Part shown: positions 46,916 to 58,239 of the stretch, piece after piece
Numbering within the stretch: position 1 is the first letter of the stretch
Layout of the letters: every line of letters starts with the position of its first letter
Assembly (NCBI GenBank): GCA_948150685.1
Contig: OX411306.1
Span: forward strand, 82,329,762 to 82,393,761
Length of the DNA stretch: 64,000 nucleotides
Reading direction: 5' to 3'
From: Rhaphigaster nebulosa
Taxonomy: Eukaryota > Arthropoda > Insecta > Hemiptera > Pentatomidae
Position numbers and translations under genes: made by a program
Notes under the pieces: generated by a model
Told to the model about the DNA's origin: nothing
The model's input: only the letters and a program-made list of their open reading frames with translations
Database searches by the model: none

Positions 46916-47738
46916 AATAAATTATCAAACTTTAATACTAAAAAAATAACAGGAATAAAATAAAATATAATGAAAGTGTATTCATAAATACTAACAGATC
47001 TAAAAAAAGATAACCCACAATAATTATTACCATGCTGAATAACAGAAAACAAATAACACAAAACAACCGACCATGAGTGTGGAAATTAGTCCGTCGACCA
47101 ATAAATTTGCGAAGATTACATAAATAACTGCATTTGAATTACGTTAGGACCTCGACCTGAAAAGGATCCGTTGGGGGTTTGTTCATCTCTTGAGCGAGCG
47201 TAGCGAGCGGAAGTCGACAGCTGTGATCTAATTAAAGCAGTAATAATTTAGATTACTGCAAGGTCCCGAACTCAATTGATTGGTTTAAGTATTTAATCTG
47301 ATGGCTCAAATTATTAGTACTAACAATTTACCAATGCATTTTAGTTAATAGGCAAGTACATTCCGTCGCTTAAGACAGAAAGGGTTATAAAATAAAGAAG
47401 TCATTTTAGTCGTTGGGGTTTTTATTTTTCATATCATTATTATATTTTTTTATTTTTGATTTCATCCAATAATTCACTAATCATATTTTTTGTTACTTTT
47501 TTGAATTTTTGCTGTTATTATGGCACGTTGACTGGTATTATTTATTGGACTCAAGCACACTTGAAATTAGTGTAAAACTGTAAATGTTCAGAATGTTGAG
47601 GTGTTCAATATTAAGAATGGATTAAGAAATTTATAAGAAATATTAAGAAATACAGCGGGAGCTTACGTAAAAGAAGTAGAGTATTTGATATTTTACAACA
47701 ACAGTGTTAAAACAGTGATACCAATGGATAATGAATCA
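46916..47738. other. Fragment of the 43970 MITE family, otherwise unassigned
   Basis: 47180-47260 carries GAGCGAGCGTAGCGAGCGGA, AGTCGACAG and TAATTAAAGCAGTAATAATT, matching the reverse complement of the middle of 43970-44542. The rest is AT-rich. Confidence 0.4.
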
Positions 47739-47746
47739 GTGTATAC

Positions 47747-48997
47747 TAGGGTTGGAATATCGAAACGCGATGTATCGATATATCGATATATCGGAGTTGA
47801 AAAACCGATATATTATATCAATATCTTAACATCCGATATATAGATGATTTCGATATTTTACAACGATATATCGATCACACCATATGCTAAAATATATTAT
47901 AATAGAACTCGGCAATTCATATCCCAGTAATTCGTATAGATTTTCTGGCCTTTTGAAAGTCTCCCTTTAGTTCGTATAAAAACACTGCAATCCGGTTCCC
48001 CCCATTATTCGTATTTATTTTCGTCTTCCAAGTAATGTAAACGCCTTATAATTCGAATTTCCAAATAAAAAATCTGGTTAGCTCTTAATCTTATCAAGAG
48101 GAGAGGGAGTATGTGAGAGAGGAATCGTTTCTATGAATTTCGGTCTGTTTACAATTTTGTATTAATCTTGTTATTTCCTATTTTTTACCGCCGATTATTG
48201 GAAATCTCAATACTTTGGATATCTCGATAATTCATATTTACCTTTCGAACCCTTGACCATACGAATTATCGAGATTCTACTGTATTTTATTTTAACAATT
48301 TCCTTTATTCGATAAAACCCCAGAATCGTAACCCCAAAATGGCGGAAGTCTAGATTTTTAAGATTATCCAAGTCCTAAAAATCTACATGTCCTCCATGTT
48401 GGGATTACCGTTCTGGAGTTTTACCAGTAAATATAACCATAAACAATATTTAATTACCAAACAATAATTAGTAGATAAGATTTACATACAAATAATGTTG
48501 ATTAATCCTATATAAAGAAAAATTGATGATTTATATAAATGATGATGGTACTGAGATGTATATCAAATAAATTACATGCTTTTAGATAAATGTTTTGAGA
48601 ATGCACAATATAGTCGGAAGAGTTGAAAGATAAATAAAAATTTGAGAAGTTTTAAGGGTTTATTATTGAAAAACTTCTAGAAGACTATAATATATCAAAC
48701 ATGGCTAAAAGTCTTCAAAATAAAAATATGTTATAATTTTTTTTTCTTTGAAGTATAATTCTTTTTTATATTTTTTTATAATGATTCATGTCTAATAAAA
48801 ATATTGTTATATTTATGTTAATAACCTTCTTCACAGTTTATAATATTCATTGTATTTAATAATACTCATTTGATGCACTTTCTTTGCTTTTTCATCCATT
48901 TCATTTCGATATTTTTCCAGCGATTATCGGTGGATATCGATATTTGGTTTTGCGATATATCGAATATCGATATTTTCCTTTCGATGTTCCAACCCTA
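47747..48997 (+). mobile_element. hAT element, TAGGGTTGG family, copy 1
   Basis: Ends TAGGGTTGGAATATCGAA and TTTCGATGTTCCAACCCTA. Flanks GTGTATAC (47739-47746) and GTGCATAC (48998-49005) differ at one base: a hAT 8-bp duplication. The subterminal regions are dense in CGATATATCGATA. No transposase in this copy. Related to 58240-59764 and 60626-62561. Confidence 0.9.
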
Positions 48998-49009
48998 GTG
49001 CATACTACA

Positions 49010-49270
49010 TTATTGTGGCTCTTTAAAAGAGCTGCCTCAGCTAGACAAGGAAATCCAAAATAACAGGGGAGGTTGGGAGGGATGTGGGTCGGGTATTAGC
49101 CTGCTGGGGATTGGATCCCACTTGCCCCATCAGCCCATTCATTCATGTGTCCGCCCTGCCACTATCTGCCTCCCTCTCTCTCCCTCTCACCGATAGCTCC
49201 TCTCCCGATTACCCTCACCTCCGCAGATTAATCACCCTAACCAACGGCGTGGAGATAAGAAGTAGATGAC
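49010..49270. other. GC-rich island, function unknown
   Basis: Much GC-richer than the neighbourhood, with a CTCTCTCTCC pyrimidine tract at 49170-49190. A plus frame of 61 codons (49084-49269) has no motif. It could be an exon, a promoter region or transposon sequence. Confidence 0.25.
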
Positions 49271-49399
49271 GTGAGAAATGGAAATGTGCTCTTCATACGA
49301 ATATTCATAAATGGCTATGAACGTGTATGTGATAGTTATTTTCATGGAAGAAATGGGCACAACTTTACAATACAGCCGCCTTATCAGTAGCGGGCGTCC

Positions 49400-49515
49400 C
49401 TCTACCGCTCTCTAATACCATTTGTACTAACTAACATTTGTAATAATACTAATTTTACAATTGAATAGAACAGTTAGTTCTCACAAATGGCGCTGGAGAG
49501 CGGTCGTGCGGTGAT
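49400..49515. repeat. Small hairpin nested in the left terminal repeat
   Basis: ACCGCTCTCTAATACCATTT is mirrored by CAAATGGCGCTGGAGAGCGG, with GTACTAACTAAC and GTTAGTTCTCAC inside. It splits the terminal repeat of the 49363-52803 element. Confidence 0.6.
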
Positions 49516-49741
49516 CCACAATGGGGCCGATAGCCGATCTAGAGGGACAAAAACAACTTCCAAAATATGAGTGTAATAAAGCATCCTTTCTATAAGTAGT
49601 TGGAGACCAAAAAAATGCCGTAGTATAATCTCAAAATTTGATTATGCTCTCGCTTTAGGGTACGGATTAGTCAGGCATGAACAAGCAGGCGCTCAGTCGT
49701 TTATAGTTGTAATTAGTGTCAGTCTGTTATCGCTCAAGATG

Positions 49742-49760
49742 GCTTCTGCTAAATCAGGTA
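49742..49760 (+). CDS. Candidate first coding exon MASAKSG
   Basis: ATGGCTTCTGCTAAATCAG followed by a GTAATT donor, preceded by a TCAGTC initiator-like sequence at 49691. If real, the intron is phase 1. It lies inside the putative 3.4-kb transposon, so it may belong to that element and not to a host gene. Without splicing the frame ends after 15 codons. Confidence 0.22.
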
Positions 49761-50224
49761 ATTATGTTTCTTTCTCACTAGATTAATATAGCTTCTACCA
49801 ATTTAATATTGTGAACAACTGGTTTTCGAAAACGGCTATGATCAAAATTTTAAAATAGATAATTATATTATCTATTATCTATATTATCTATATTACTACT
49901 GTAGCTATCCGGGTGTCCCAAAGAATTTTTTTTTTCCCATTATGTACCATTTTTGCATTCATTCAACAAATGTTCATTAGATTTGGAACAATTTTGCGCT
50001 AATTACTGTTTTTTTTTTTTTTTAATTGAGCACAATTTCTGGACTCACATTTTTGAACTGTGGGAAATATTTTCTTCTCATGAAAAGACCTCCGAAATTT
50101 TAAAGGAAATTATTAATAGTAACAAAATAGATGTATTAAATTATAAGACTCATACAGATTTATATGATTAATATACAATATTAATGAGCGCGTGGAAAAT
50201 ACTCAGTGAAAGAAATCGGATTTT

Positions 50225-51570
50225 ATGAGATGTAGCATTTTTTAGTCAATTAAAACCTTTTCCAAATCAATTGTCATCTTTTCCATTTCAACTGTAACTT
50301 TTCCCATTTCAATTGTAATCTTTTCATTTCAATTGTAATCCTTTCCAAATCAATTGTCACCTTTTCCAATTCAATGTAACCCTTTCCATTTCAACTGAAA
50401 CTTTTTCCATTTCAATTGTAATCCAACAGGACATGAATTAATTCTATTTTATTTACTTTCTATAAAAAATAATTATATTAATTACAATAATGACTTTTGA
50501 AATAGGTTTGGCGTATTTTTTCGACATTTTTTTCGTTTATTATTTGTTGATATTAAGTGCTGATTTCAAGTAGTTTAAATATTTAAACTAATTTTTTTTT
50601 AAATATTTACTATATTTTATTTATTTGGAGTAGATGCGGGGATGGATTTTTTATGATATAGGAATGTTATATTAGTTTTTCGAAGGTCTTAATTTCATTT
50701 ATTATATTGGATTTTCGATCGCGCTTGCACATTTTGCTTTTCTGTTACTGTTGAAGTTTCCTATGACAGGAATTGTTTATTAGGTTTTTGAGAGTTCTGA
50801 TTCCATTTTTTTGAATTTGACTTTTGATTGCGCAAGCGCTTTTCAATTTACTGATACTACTGAAGTTTTCTCTGAGATTGAAATCGTTTATAAGGTGTTC
50901 GCGGGTTCTGATGGCATATTTCAAATTTTATTTTTTATCGAGTATGTGCATTTCAAATAACATTTATATTTGATATTTTTTTATTATTATATCGTCCTAT
51001 AAAACCTAATAAACAATAACTTAACCGAAAAAAATGTCAATTGTAATGGTAGAAATATAATGGTTATGGTAGAAATTTTAATGGTTATGGTAAGAAAACT
51101 ACTTTTGCAAGTGTAATAGTTATGGTAGAAAACTTGAACAGTAAATTCGAAAATAGCGCTCTTCAAAATCTAGTAAACAATACCTATATCGAAGAATTTT
51201 GAAAACTAATAATTAAGTAAAAATGCTCGTGGCTGAACAAAATTTCGCAACTTTGAAAATCGAATGAACCATCGCCAAATCGATGAAATCCATCTCCCCC
51301 TCTCCTCTAAATAAATAAAAAAATCATAAATATTTTAAAATAAATAAACAACAACATATTCCAAATTTGTTTACTAGGCACTTGAAGTCAGCACTTAAGA
51401 TCAAGTATTTAAACATACAACTACATAAACAAACAAAAAAAATGTCGGAAGAATAAGCCAACATTTCAAAAGCCATTGGGTTATTGTCCACTTGGGTTAC
51501 AATTGAAATGGAAAAGGGGCAATTTATTCGGAAAACGTTACAATTGATTTGGAAATGCTATAGATGGCTT
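50225..51570. mobile_element. Foldback element, copy 2
   Basis: The interior (50640-51000 and 51120-51300) holds the same ~110-bp units as 10030-12590, in inverted arms but with only three or four units. Inner tails carry AAAAAATGTCGAAA...TTTCAAAAG in opposite orientations on both sides. Outermost, 50262-50430 is a minisatellite of CCATTTCAATTGTAA-type units, mirrored at 51493-51565. A complete small member of the family, without any protein. Confidence 0.75.
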
Positions 51571-51845
51571 CTTGAAGAAAATTTTCTGAACCATCCGATA
51601 GGGAGCCACTTGACTTACCGAGATTTCGCGGTACAAGGAAGACCGAAAAAAAAATTGCTTTGCAGGCTTCAAAAAATCCAAGTAACGGAAAGTACTGCAG
51701 TCAACTTCCGAGAGAATAGCTGTGACAGCAAAGGCTGTGTTTCATTACTCTGGTCAACGTGATGTGAAAACAGTTAAACTTGTGGCGGATCCACAATCAT
51801 TGTTAACAGCGACTAACATTATGAAAATTTTAAATGTTCATAGAT
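51560..51845 (+). pseudogene. Transposon protein remnant
   Basis: Plus frames: EENFLNHPIGSHLTYRDFAV, QGRPKKK, then after a shift SERIAVTAKAVFHYSGQRDV and KTVKLVADPQSLLTATNIMK. The GRPKK..F.[DE]LS..SK.RK pattern is, from memory, found near the N-terminus of transposase-related proteins in hemipteran genomes. The superfamily is uncertain and at least one frameshift and one stop are present. Confidence 0.35.
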
Positions 51846-51929
51846 AAAAAATTGATGACAGTATAGTCCTGAAGAAGCCTTGCGACATTTGTTGGTCGTA
51901 AGTTAAGTAAAAGGCTTCAGTATTTTACT

Positions 51930-51966
<37 letters not shown>

Positions 51967-51971
<5 letters not shown>

Positions 51972-52402
51972 AAAACATTCGATAGTCTTTAATCAATTAA
52001 TAAAAATTATTTTATAGCGAAGAATGTAAAAAAATAAATTTTTAAATTATAAATTTGAAGAATTTTAAAGAAATAGCTTGAAATAATATTAATAAAAATA
52101 AATACAATGTAGATATATTCAAATTAATTTAATCTATTTCCTCATCCTCAAAATCGACATTCATAGTAAAATTACTCTCTGGCTTAAGTCCGACAAGTCA
52201 GAAAGTGATGAGACAAGTGCCTCTGCAAATCAGACACAAGAGGGGTGGACAAAGGAAGTATTTGTCCCGGGTGACAGAATTTAGATGACAGCAAATTTCA
52301 AGCGAACTTTTATTTTTAGGTCACGTAAAAAATATTTGTTACAGCTTTTTGATTTTTTTTTTTTGTGTATTCTGTTCATTTCGAAAAATATTGCCTAAAA
52401 TA

Positions 52403-52468
<66 letters not shown>

Positions 52469-52677
52469 ATATATATATACATATATTTTGGCAATATTTT
52501 AGGTGACCTAAAAATAGTTCCACATATATCCACATTGTATTTATTTTTATTAATGTTACTTCATGCTATTTCTTTAAAATTCTTCAAATTTATAATTTAA
52601 AAATTTATTTTTTTACATTTTTCGCTATAAAATAATTTTTATTAATTGATTATAGACTACCGAAGGTTTTTTTAAGT
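51967..52677. repeat. Long inverted repeat around a microsatellite
   Basis: 51967-52112 is almost identical to the reverse complement of 52524-52677 (shared TTAATCAATTAATAAAAATT and GAAGAATTTTAAAGAAATAG). The loop of about 410 bases includes the (TA)n run at 52405-52487. Probably a MITE. Confidence 0.7.
52405..52487. repeat. (TA)n microsatellite
   Basis: Interrupted TA tract; AATATTGCCTAAAATA and TATTTTGGCAATATTTTAGG flank it as an inverted pair. A shorter TA tract is at 51932-51970. Confidence 0.95.
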
Positions 52678-53064
52678 TTATTTTTGAGGAATATGTGATT
52701 TCCAAATGAAAATTATGGTCACTGAATTTTGTCCTCCTAAATCAGCTATTGGTCCCACCGTGCGACCGCTACTGATAAGATGGCTGCATTGTAAAGTTGT
52801 ACCAAAAAATGTTTTGGTAAAATAATAATCAATATTTAGGAATTCGGCATCTTCTTTGAGATCCTTAATTTATCATACTCTTACTTTCTTGTAATAGAAT
52901 AGACTTTTTTTCTTCTAAATTCCTTTTTAGATTTCTTGATTAGAGACAGATTTATCTTTTTCTTTTTCTCTTGCTTTTTGGCACGCTGTTTATGGATGAG
53001 TGGATATCTTGACGATGGAGCTCGTCATTGTATTGGATGTTTCTTACTGCTATATATCGCACAT

Positions 53065-53310
53065 CCAGAATGAAAGGGGAGCAACTAAAAAAATGGGTGT
53101 TTGTTAGAACGAAGATTGGACACTGGTCAAGTTTTATATAGAATCCCCCTCTCCCTCCTCCGTGGGCGTTTCCTCTAACACATGTTGCTGGTGGATCACC
53201 TATTCTGGTTTGGCCTAATATTTGAGAACTAGCTGTTCTTTTGGATGATAGAGTTCCAATTATTAAAATTTCTAACGTTACAAATTATGAGTTGTTCCTC
53301 ATTCATTATG
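53065..53310. mobile_element. MITE, family of 16755-17005, copy 2
   Basis: Matches copy 1 over its full length (TTTGTTAGAACGAA, CACATGTTGCTGGTGG, TTTGGCCTAATATTTGAG, GAGTTGTTCCTCATTCATTA). Ends again form an inverted repeat, more diverged than in copy 1. Confidence 0.6.
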
Positions 53311-53810
53311 GATGTGTGAAAGGTTATTCCAATTAATCACCGTATTCTGTCAATGTTGAGGGATTTCCCAATCCCTAGGCCCAGTCCCCAATCAAGAGGC
53401 TTAGAACCTTATCGCACTTCACAATAAATATTCTGTGATTTTCACGTTGATGTTACTGCGCAAGGCCTTGAACATAATTTTATTCGAAAATTGCTAAAGC
53501 CGTTTCGTATTTTACAATCTTAAATGCGTATTCAGTGATATTATAATAAATATTTAGTACACTGTAAATGAGAGCAGGTCGAGGAAAGCTCTCATGAAAT
53601 AACGAGTGGAAGGGCACGTCCCAAGGACGATTTTAATCACTGGGAAAAATAAAAAAATATATGGAAATATTTATTCCACTTCGTTTCAGAGAAAAATATG
53701 AGAAACATATTGCAGAAAATAATAGCTGCATAACCATAATTCTGTAAATAGGAGGTATAGGACTGTATGTCATATTTTCCTAACTTTACAGGAGAGCAGT
53801 TTTGAACATT

Positions 53811-53908
53811 CCACGCTCTGGGGCTTCTGATAGGACCTTAATGATGTTTAACCAGCTACCCAAGCCACCTTTTAAATTCTCAGGTGAACTAAAGTGTAAC
53901 AGCTACTT
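53811..53908 (+). repeat. Dispersed repeat, partner of 62862-62963 (inverted)
   Basis: GGACCTTAATGATGTTTAAC, CCACCTTTTAAA and AGTGTAACAGCTACTTGA recur in reverse complement about 9 kb away. Element type unknown. Confidence 0.6.
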
Positions 53909-55473
53909 GAAAAACATTTAATCTCCCTTACTAATGTTCTAGGACTTATTTATCTATATTTCTGGGTAAAGAAAAAAAAGTTAATTGCAAATGTGTAATA
54001 ATGCTGAATTGGGAGAAAATGGGCAAAGATTTAAAACCAACGAAAATGTAGGTGGAAATAACCCATATTTTTAAGGTTATTAAGGTTGTTAACCTCCTAA
54101 AATACAAAATAACCTAATAAATGAAGTTAATAAACATTTTTTTCTTCTCTCGCTTTAAAATGAAAATAATAAATTTTAACCTAATAAAGCTTTTATTTTA
54201 AACTTGCTTCTACGATTATGAAGTTGTCATGACGACGATTACGGATACCCATTTACGAACGCAAGTTTTTTATTGTATAGATATTGTTGAGCCTCAGAGT
54301 TAAGGTAGGGGTAATAAGTTGCTGGGAAAATTTGTTATACCTAGTTTGAACCGATTTTAATTTTTTTCAGATTAGGATTTGAAGACTTTGAAGAGGGGAA
54401 GGGGATTTGGAAAAAAGAGAGTAGAGTAGTTAAGCCGTTTGTTAGGGTTATTTTTTTCATTTAAACATTTCAGCTCTAAGTCATCCTACTGTCGAAAATA
54501 AGTCTAAGGTACCTAATATAATGTGTCTGTCTGGAAGAAGCAATTTTTTAATGCAGTTATAAACTGGAGGAAAAGAGTCCTATCGAAGAGTAAATACTTA
54601 ATGCCCTGATTTGTCGTGATTTAACTTGTGAAAATGTAGTAAATGACTTTGTAAAATAGGCCAGTGGGTATCATGATGGATTGTTTAAATTGTTGTATCG
54701 TTAACGTCAGTAGCAGTCAATGTCTCATGTATGCCGTGTATGAGTATAAATAAAATGCACAGTATAGGAGCCAGTATTGATTGTACGGTATTTCTGTCAA
54801 GACTCGACGAATTGAACAACTCTGTGTATTTTAAAAAAATTTATCTAAAAAACAAGTAGCTTCTCCAACTTTGTATTTAGAATGTTTTCGGACTATATCT
54901 GTTGGTGAGTTGATCGGTATAACAGCCTGAGAAATTCAAACGTTACGATATAAGTAATTTAATATTCATCATTGAAAACATTTAGGACTAATGTTTAAAC
55001 GTGTTACATCATAAATTTCAAAGGACTTATTCAACGTTTTAGCGATTATATATAGATTGTTGTAAGACCTGTTGAGTAAATACTCAATCGTGACTGTTCT
55101 GTTCAGAAACTACATCTTCATATATAATAAGCACCGTGACTTAATCTACTTTGGAATTTCCTCTGAGACATCAAAGCATCAATCTAGGCTCTATCACATA
55201 CCTGTTTCAGTGCCTACCCAGCTAATACCTCCAGTTCTAAGACAACTAAACAGTCCTGCGTTACCCTTGCGTAATGGGCCGGTTCATGTCATTCGAAGTA
55301 TTAGAAAAATATTGAATAGAGGAGGGAGACAATGGGGGAACGATGAAAGAGAGTGGAGAAAGAATTTAAGTAAGAAACAGAAGAGTGAAAAAAGTATAAA
55401 AAGAAACATTAAGTGTTATTAAAAAAAAAAAACACAGGACTCGTTCAATCGCCATAACGGAAGATGATGGAAG

Positions 55474-55475
<2 letters not shown>
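53909..55475. other. Unassigned; weak ORF at 55200-55422
   Basis: After a CCTGTTTCAG acceptor-like site a plus frame runs VPTQLIPPVLRQLNSPALPL, then NGPVHVIRSIRKIL and a lysine-rich end, stopping at 55422. It might be a terminal exon, but no motif supports this. The rest is AT-rich. Confidence 0.25.

Positions 55476-55548
<73 letters not shown>
55476..55548. repeat. (TA)n microsatellite
   Basis: About 73 bases of alternating TA at the truncation point of the gypsy fragment. The RT reading frame runs into it and becomes an artificial Tyr-Ile repeat. Confidence 0.95.
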
Positions 55549-55551
<3 letters not shown>

Positions 55552-55554
55552 TGT

Positions 55555-57579
55555 TTGTAAATTTGTAAACCATCTTGTTTCTTATAGGCAAGAGTCACAG
55601 GTGAAGCGAAAGCTGAGTCAGATTCTTCTATTAAACCAACTTCCAATAATTTCTTCACTTGTTCTTTTATTTCTTTCTCGTCCGGTATTGAACATTTATA
55701 CGGGCGAGCCATTACATATTCATCCCTAATCAATTTTATTTCTGCCTTCTTTGACTTAATTTGGCCAACATCAAATTTATTTTCTGCGAATTGTTTTTTG
55801 TGTTTTCTGTAAAAGTAAAAATGTAAAAGTTGTTTCTTTTTAATGTCATCTGCCATGTGGTCGAGATTTACAATGAATTCTTTTGTATTTGTTTCTTCAT
55901 TAAAATTTACTTTTTTATTTTCTTCTTTCATCTTTTTTAATGTTGAATTATTCTCTTTAAAATTTTCTACTTGAATTGTCTTCTCATCTATTCTTTGAAA
56001 AATTTTCAAATCTTTAGCTTGCGTAAGCTTAAATTGTTTTATTGCATCAAGACCTAATAACAAATCGTATGAAAATGCACTATTTTTAACCACAAAAGTC
56101 TCCAAGTGGTTAGTTATTTCACCGATTTTCAGCATTATATTTGCCCGGGTCGAACTGAAATTTAACCCATTGATTGTTTTAAACGCGCTATTATGTTTTA
56201 TTAGATTCTTTTTTAATATATCTACGATTTTTTTGTTTATTAAGGCTACATTAGAACCTGTATCATAAACAGCTTTTACTTTTAATTTATTATCAATGAG
56301 CACATGTATTTTTATCAGTGGATTTAAGTTTCCCGGGCCGTTCAGTTTAAAGATCTTTTATCAAGCTCTATTCTCATCACTTCTGCTTCTTCTGATGAAT
56401 TTTGGATTTCGATGAGATTTGATTCTTTTTTTGAATCATACAAATTTTTATTCCTGCATTCGTTAGCTGTATGAAAACGGTTGGGCCATCCTAAAACATC
56501 ACACATGAAACATGGTTTTTTTTTAAATTCCTTCATTTCATTTCTTCTTAGATACGTTAGAATTTAAGCCAACAGTTTTCACTTTTTCCTTCTTACAACC
56601 ACTAAAGGTATAATTTCTATTTTGTACACTATTTAGTTTTCTAAGCCGGGTAAATAATTCCTCTATTGTATTAATCTCTTCACGGTCTATAAGGTCTTGT
56701 ATCTCCATAGGCAGTTCCATAACAATCATATTGATTCTTGTGATAACCGTGCTATTCGTTTCTATCTCTAAGCACAGTTTCTCCTTGGTTAAAGCATAAT
56801 CAATTAATGAACCTCCTATGTGCTTAAAACTATAAGCTTTTCTGACCGCGTTCCATCCTTTTTCAACAAAACATGTAAAAAATGAATTTTTCCACTCAGG
56901 CCAACTAAGTCCCATCTTTTTCAAATTAGAATCATACCAATTTCTTGGTGATCCGGTAACAAAAAACCTTAATATTTCTATCATATTGGATGCACTATTA
57001 ACCTTATGTGTAATAAATTCACTTTCAAATTGTTTGATCCAATCAGTAGGATTCTGAGTTTTATCAAATTTATCAAGAATAAACTTTTTTCAATTTCATA
57101 TAACTTTAATTCATCATTCCTTAATTTCATTAATTAGTTTCTAATTCCTTAATTCTCTGTAATAAAAAAGATTCTTCCTGTGATTTTTCACAGTAACTAC
57201 TAACATTCAAAAACTCAAGCGATTCTTCTAAAGGAAAATTTTTATAGCAAAGATTTCCGTCTAAATCGAAATATTCATTCTTTAAATCATTATCAATTTT
57301 AACACCTACCTTTCGAAAACCATTTATTGGTTTAATAGCACAAACCGCACTCTTAATTGTTGGCTTTGACATCAATAATTCATGTTCCACTAGGTTCTGA
57401 AATTCTAGGGGAAGGACAAACCACAATAGTTTATCTTCTGACAACCCAGCTAATTCGAACTCATCTTCTCTTCTCTTTATTATATGAACATATAATTTTG
57501 ATTCTTCTTCCTTAACCTTAGCCATCGTTCTTCTCTTTTTTTTCAAGAATTGTAATTTTATTTGTAAATTTGTAAACAC
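55555..57579 (-). pseudogene. Gypsy-type LTR retrotransposon, gag-protease fragment
   Basis: Minus strand in order: Gag N-terminal part (57579-57130), capsid part with SPRNWYDSNLKKMGLSWPEW (56984-56538), a zinc-knuckle-like CFMCDVLGWPNRFHTANEC (56536-56342; CX2C-H-C spacing longer than usual), and a retropepsin with VYDTGSN and LLGLDAI (from 56303). The RT starts with RPYKCSIPDEKEI and SPVTLAYKKQDG and is cut off at about 55577 before its catalytic motifs. The pieces lie in three frames, so indels have accumulated. No LTR was recognised on either side. RT palm, RNase H and integrase are absent. Confidence 0.85.
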
Positions 57580-57745
57580 ACAAGATAATATTTAGTCTGA
57601 AAAGAATAAATAAAATTACAAAGTTTGTTCACCACATACATATAACAATATCAATTAGTTTACAAAGTGTAACCTTCCTCTCATATGTTTTAAAATAATA
57701 CTCTTCCAGCTGTATGAGATATCGATGTACGAGATATTCCAGGCT

Positions 57746-57782
<37 letters not shown>

Positions 57783-58239
57783 GGCCATTTTAAAGGTATT
57801 ATATAATAAAGAAAAGGGCCCTATTTTAAGATGCTACAATATATATATTTATGTAGTAAGTTTCCGGCCTTAGGAAGAAGAAAAGGTGATAGAAAAAAAA
57901 CTGGTGTTATTGTTTTTGAATATATTCTTCTATAAGTTCTACACACTTAATACAATACAATATATATATATATATTACATGATCTTGGATATGTTTCTCT
58001 TAATAAAAACATTATAATCCAAAAAAATTTATATTCTTATTTTAAGGCATGTAATTGATAAAATAATATACTTAAAATAATAATTATGCTTTTTTTAATG
58101 CTGTCAAACAACCATTTTTTTTCTGGACCGCTCGGATTTTTTAAATTCAATAAGCTGTGATAACATTTCACTTTACAATATTTCCAATCTTTATCTAACC
58201 ACTAGTCAATTACGATCGAAGTATATTTCTCATTTTAAG
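57580..58239. other. AT-rich sequence with short TA runs
   Basis: TA runs at 57749-57778 and 57960-57976. A gypsy LTR or leader might lie here, but no terminal repeat could be found. Nothing else supported. Confidence 0.35.

Larger units (their letters stand above)
49363..52803. mobile_element. Putative 3.4-kb DNA transposon bounded by ACAACTTTACAAT ends
   Basis: The left end GGCACAACTTTACAATACAG runs on through CCGCCTTATCAGTAGCGG. The right end in reverse complement is GGTACAACTTTACAATGCAG then CCATCTTATCAGTAGCGG. A hairpin interrupts the left arm at 49400-49515; beyond it the pairing with 52720-52765 resumes (GCGGTCG-GCGGTG, GAGGGACAAAA). Inside are a possible first exon (49742), a foldback copy, a transposase-like remnant (51560-51840) and an inverted repeat at 51967-52677. 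It could also be two separate MITEs. Confidence 0.45.

Noticed and set aside
57580..57900. Search for a 5' LTR of the gypsy fragment
   Set aside because: No TG...CA unit repeated at both ends and no clear primer binding site were found.
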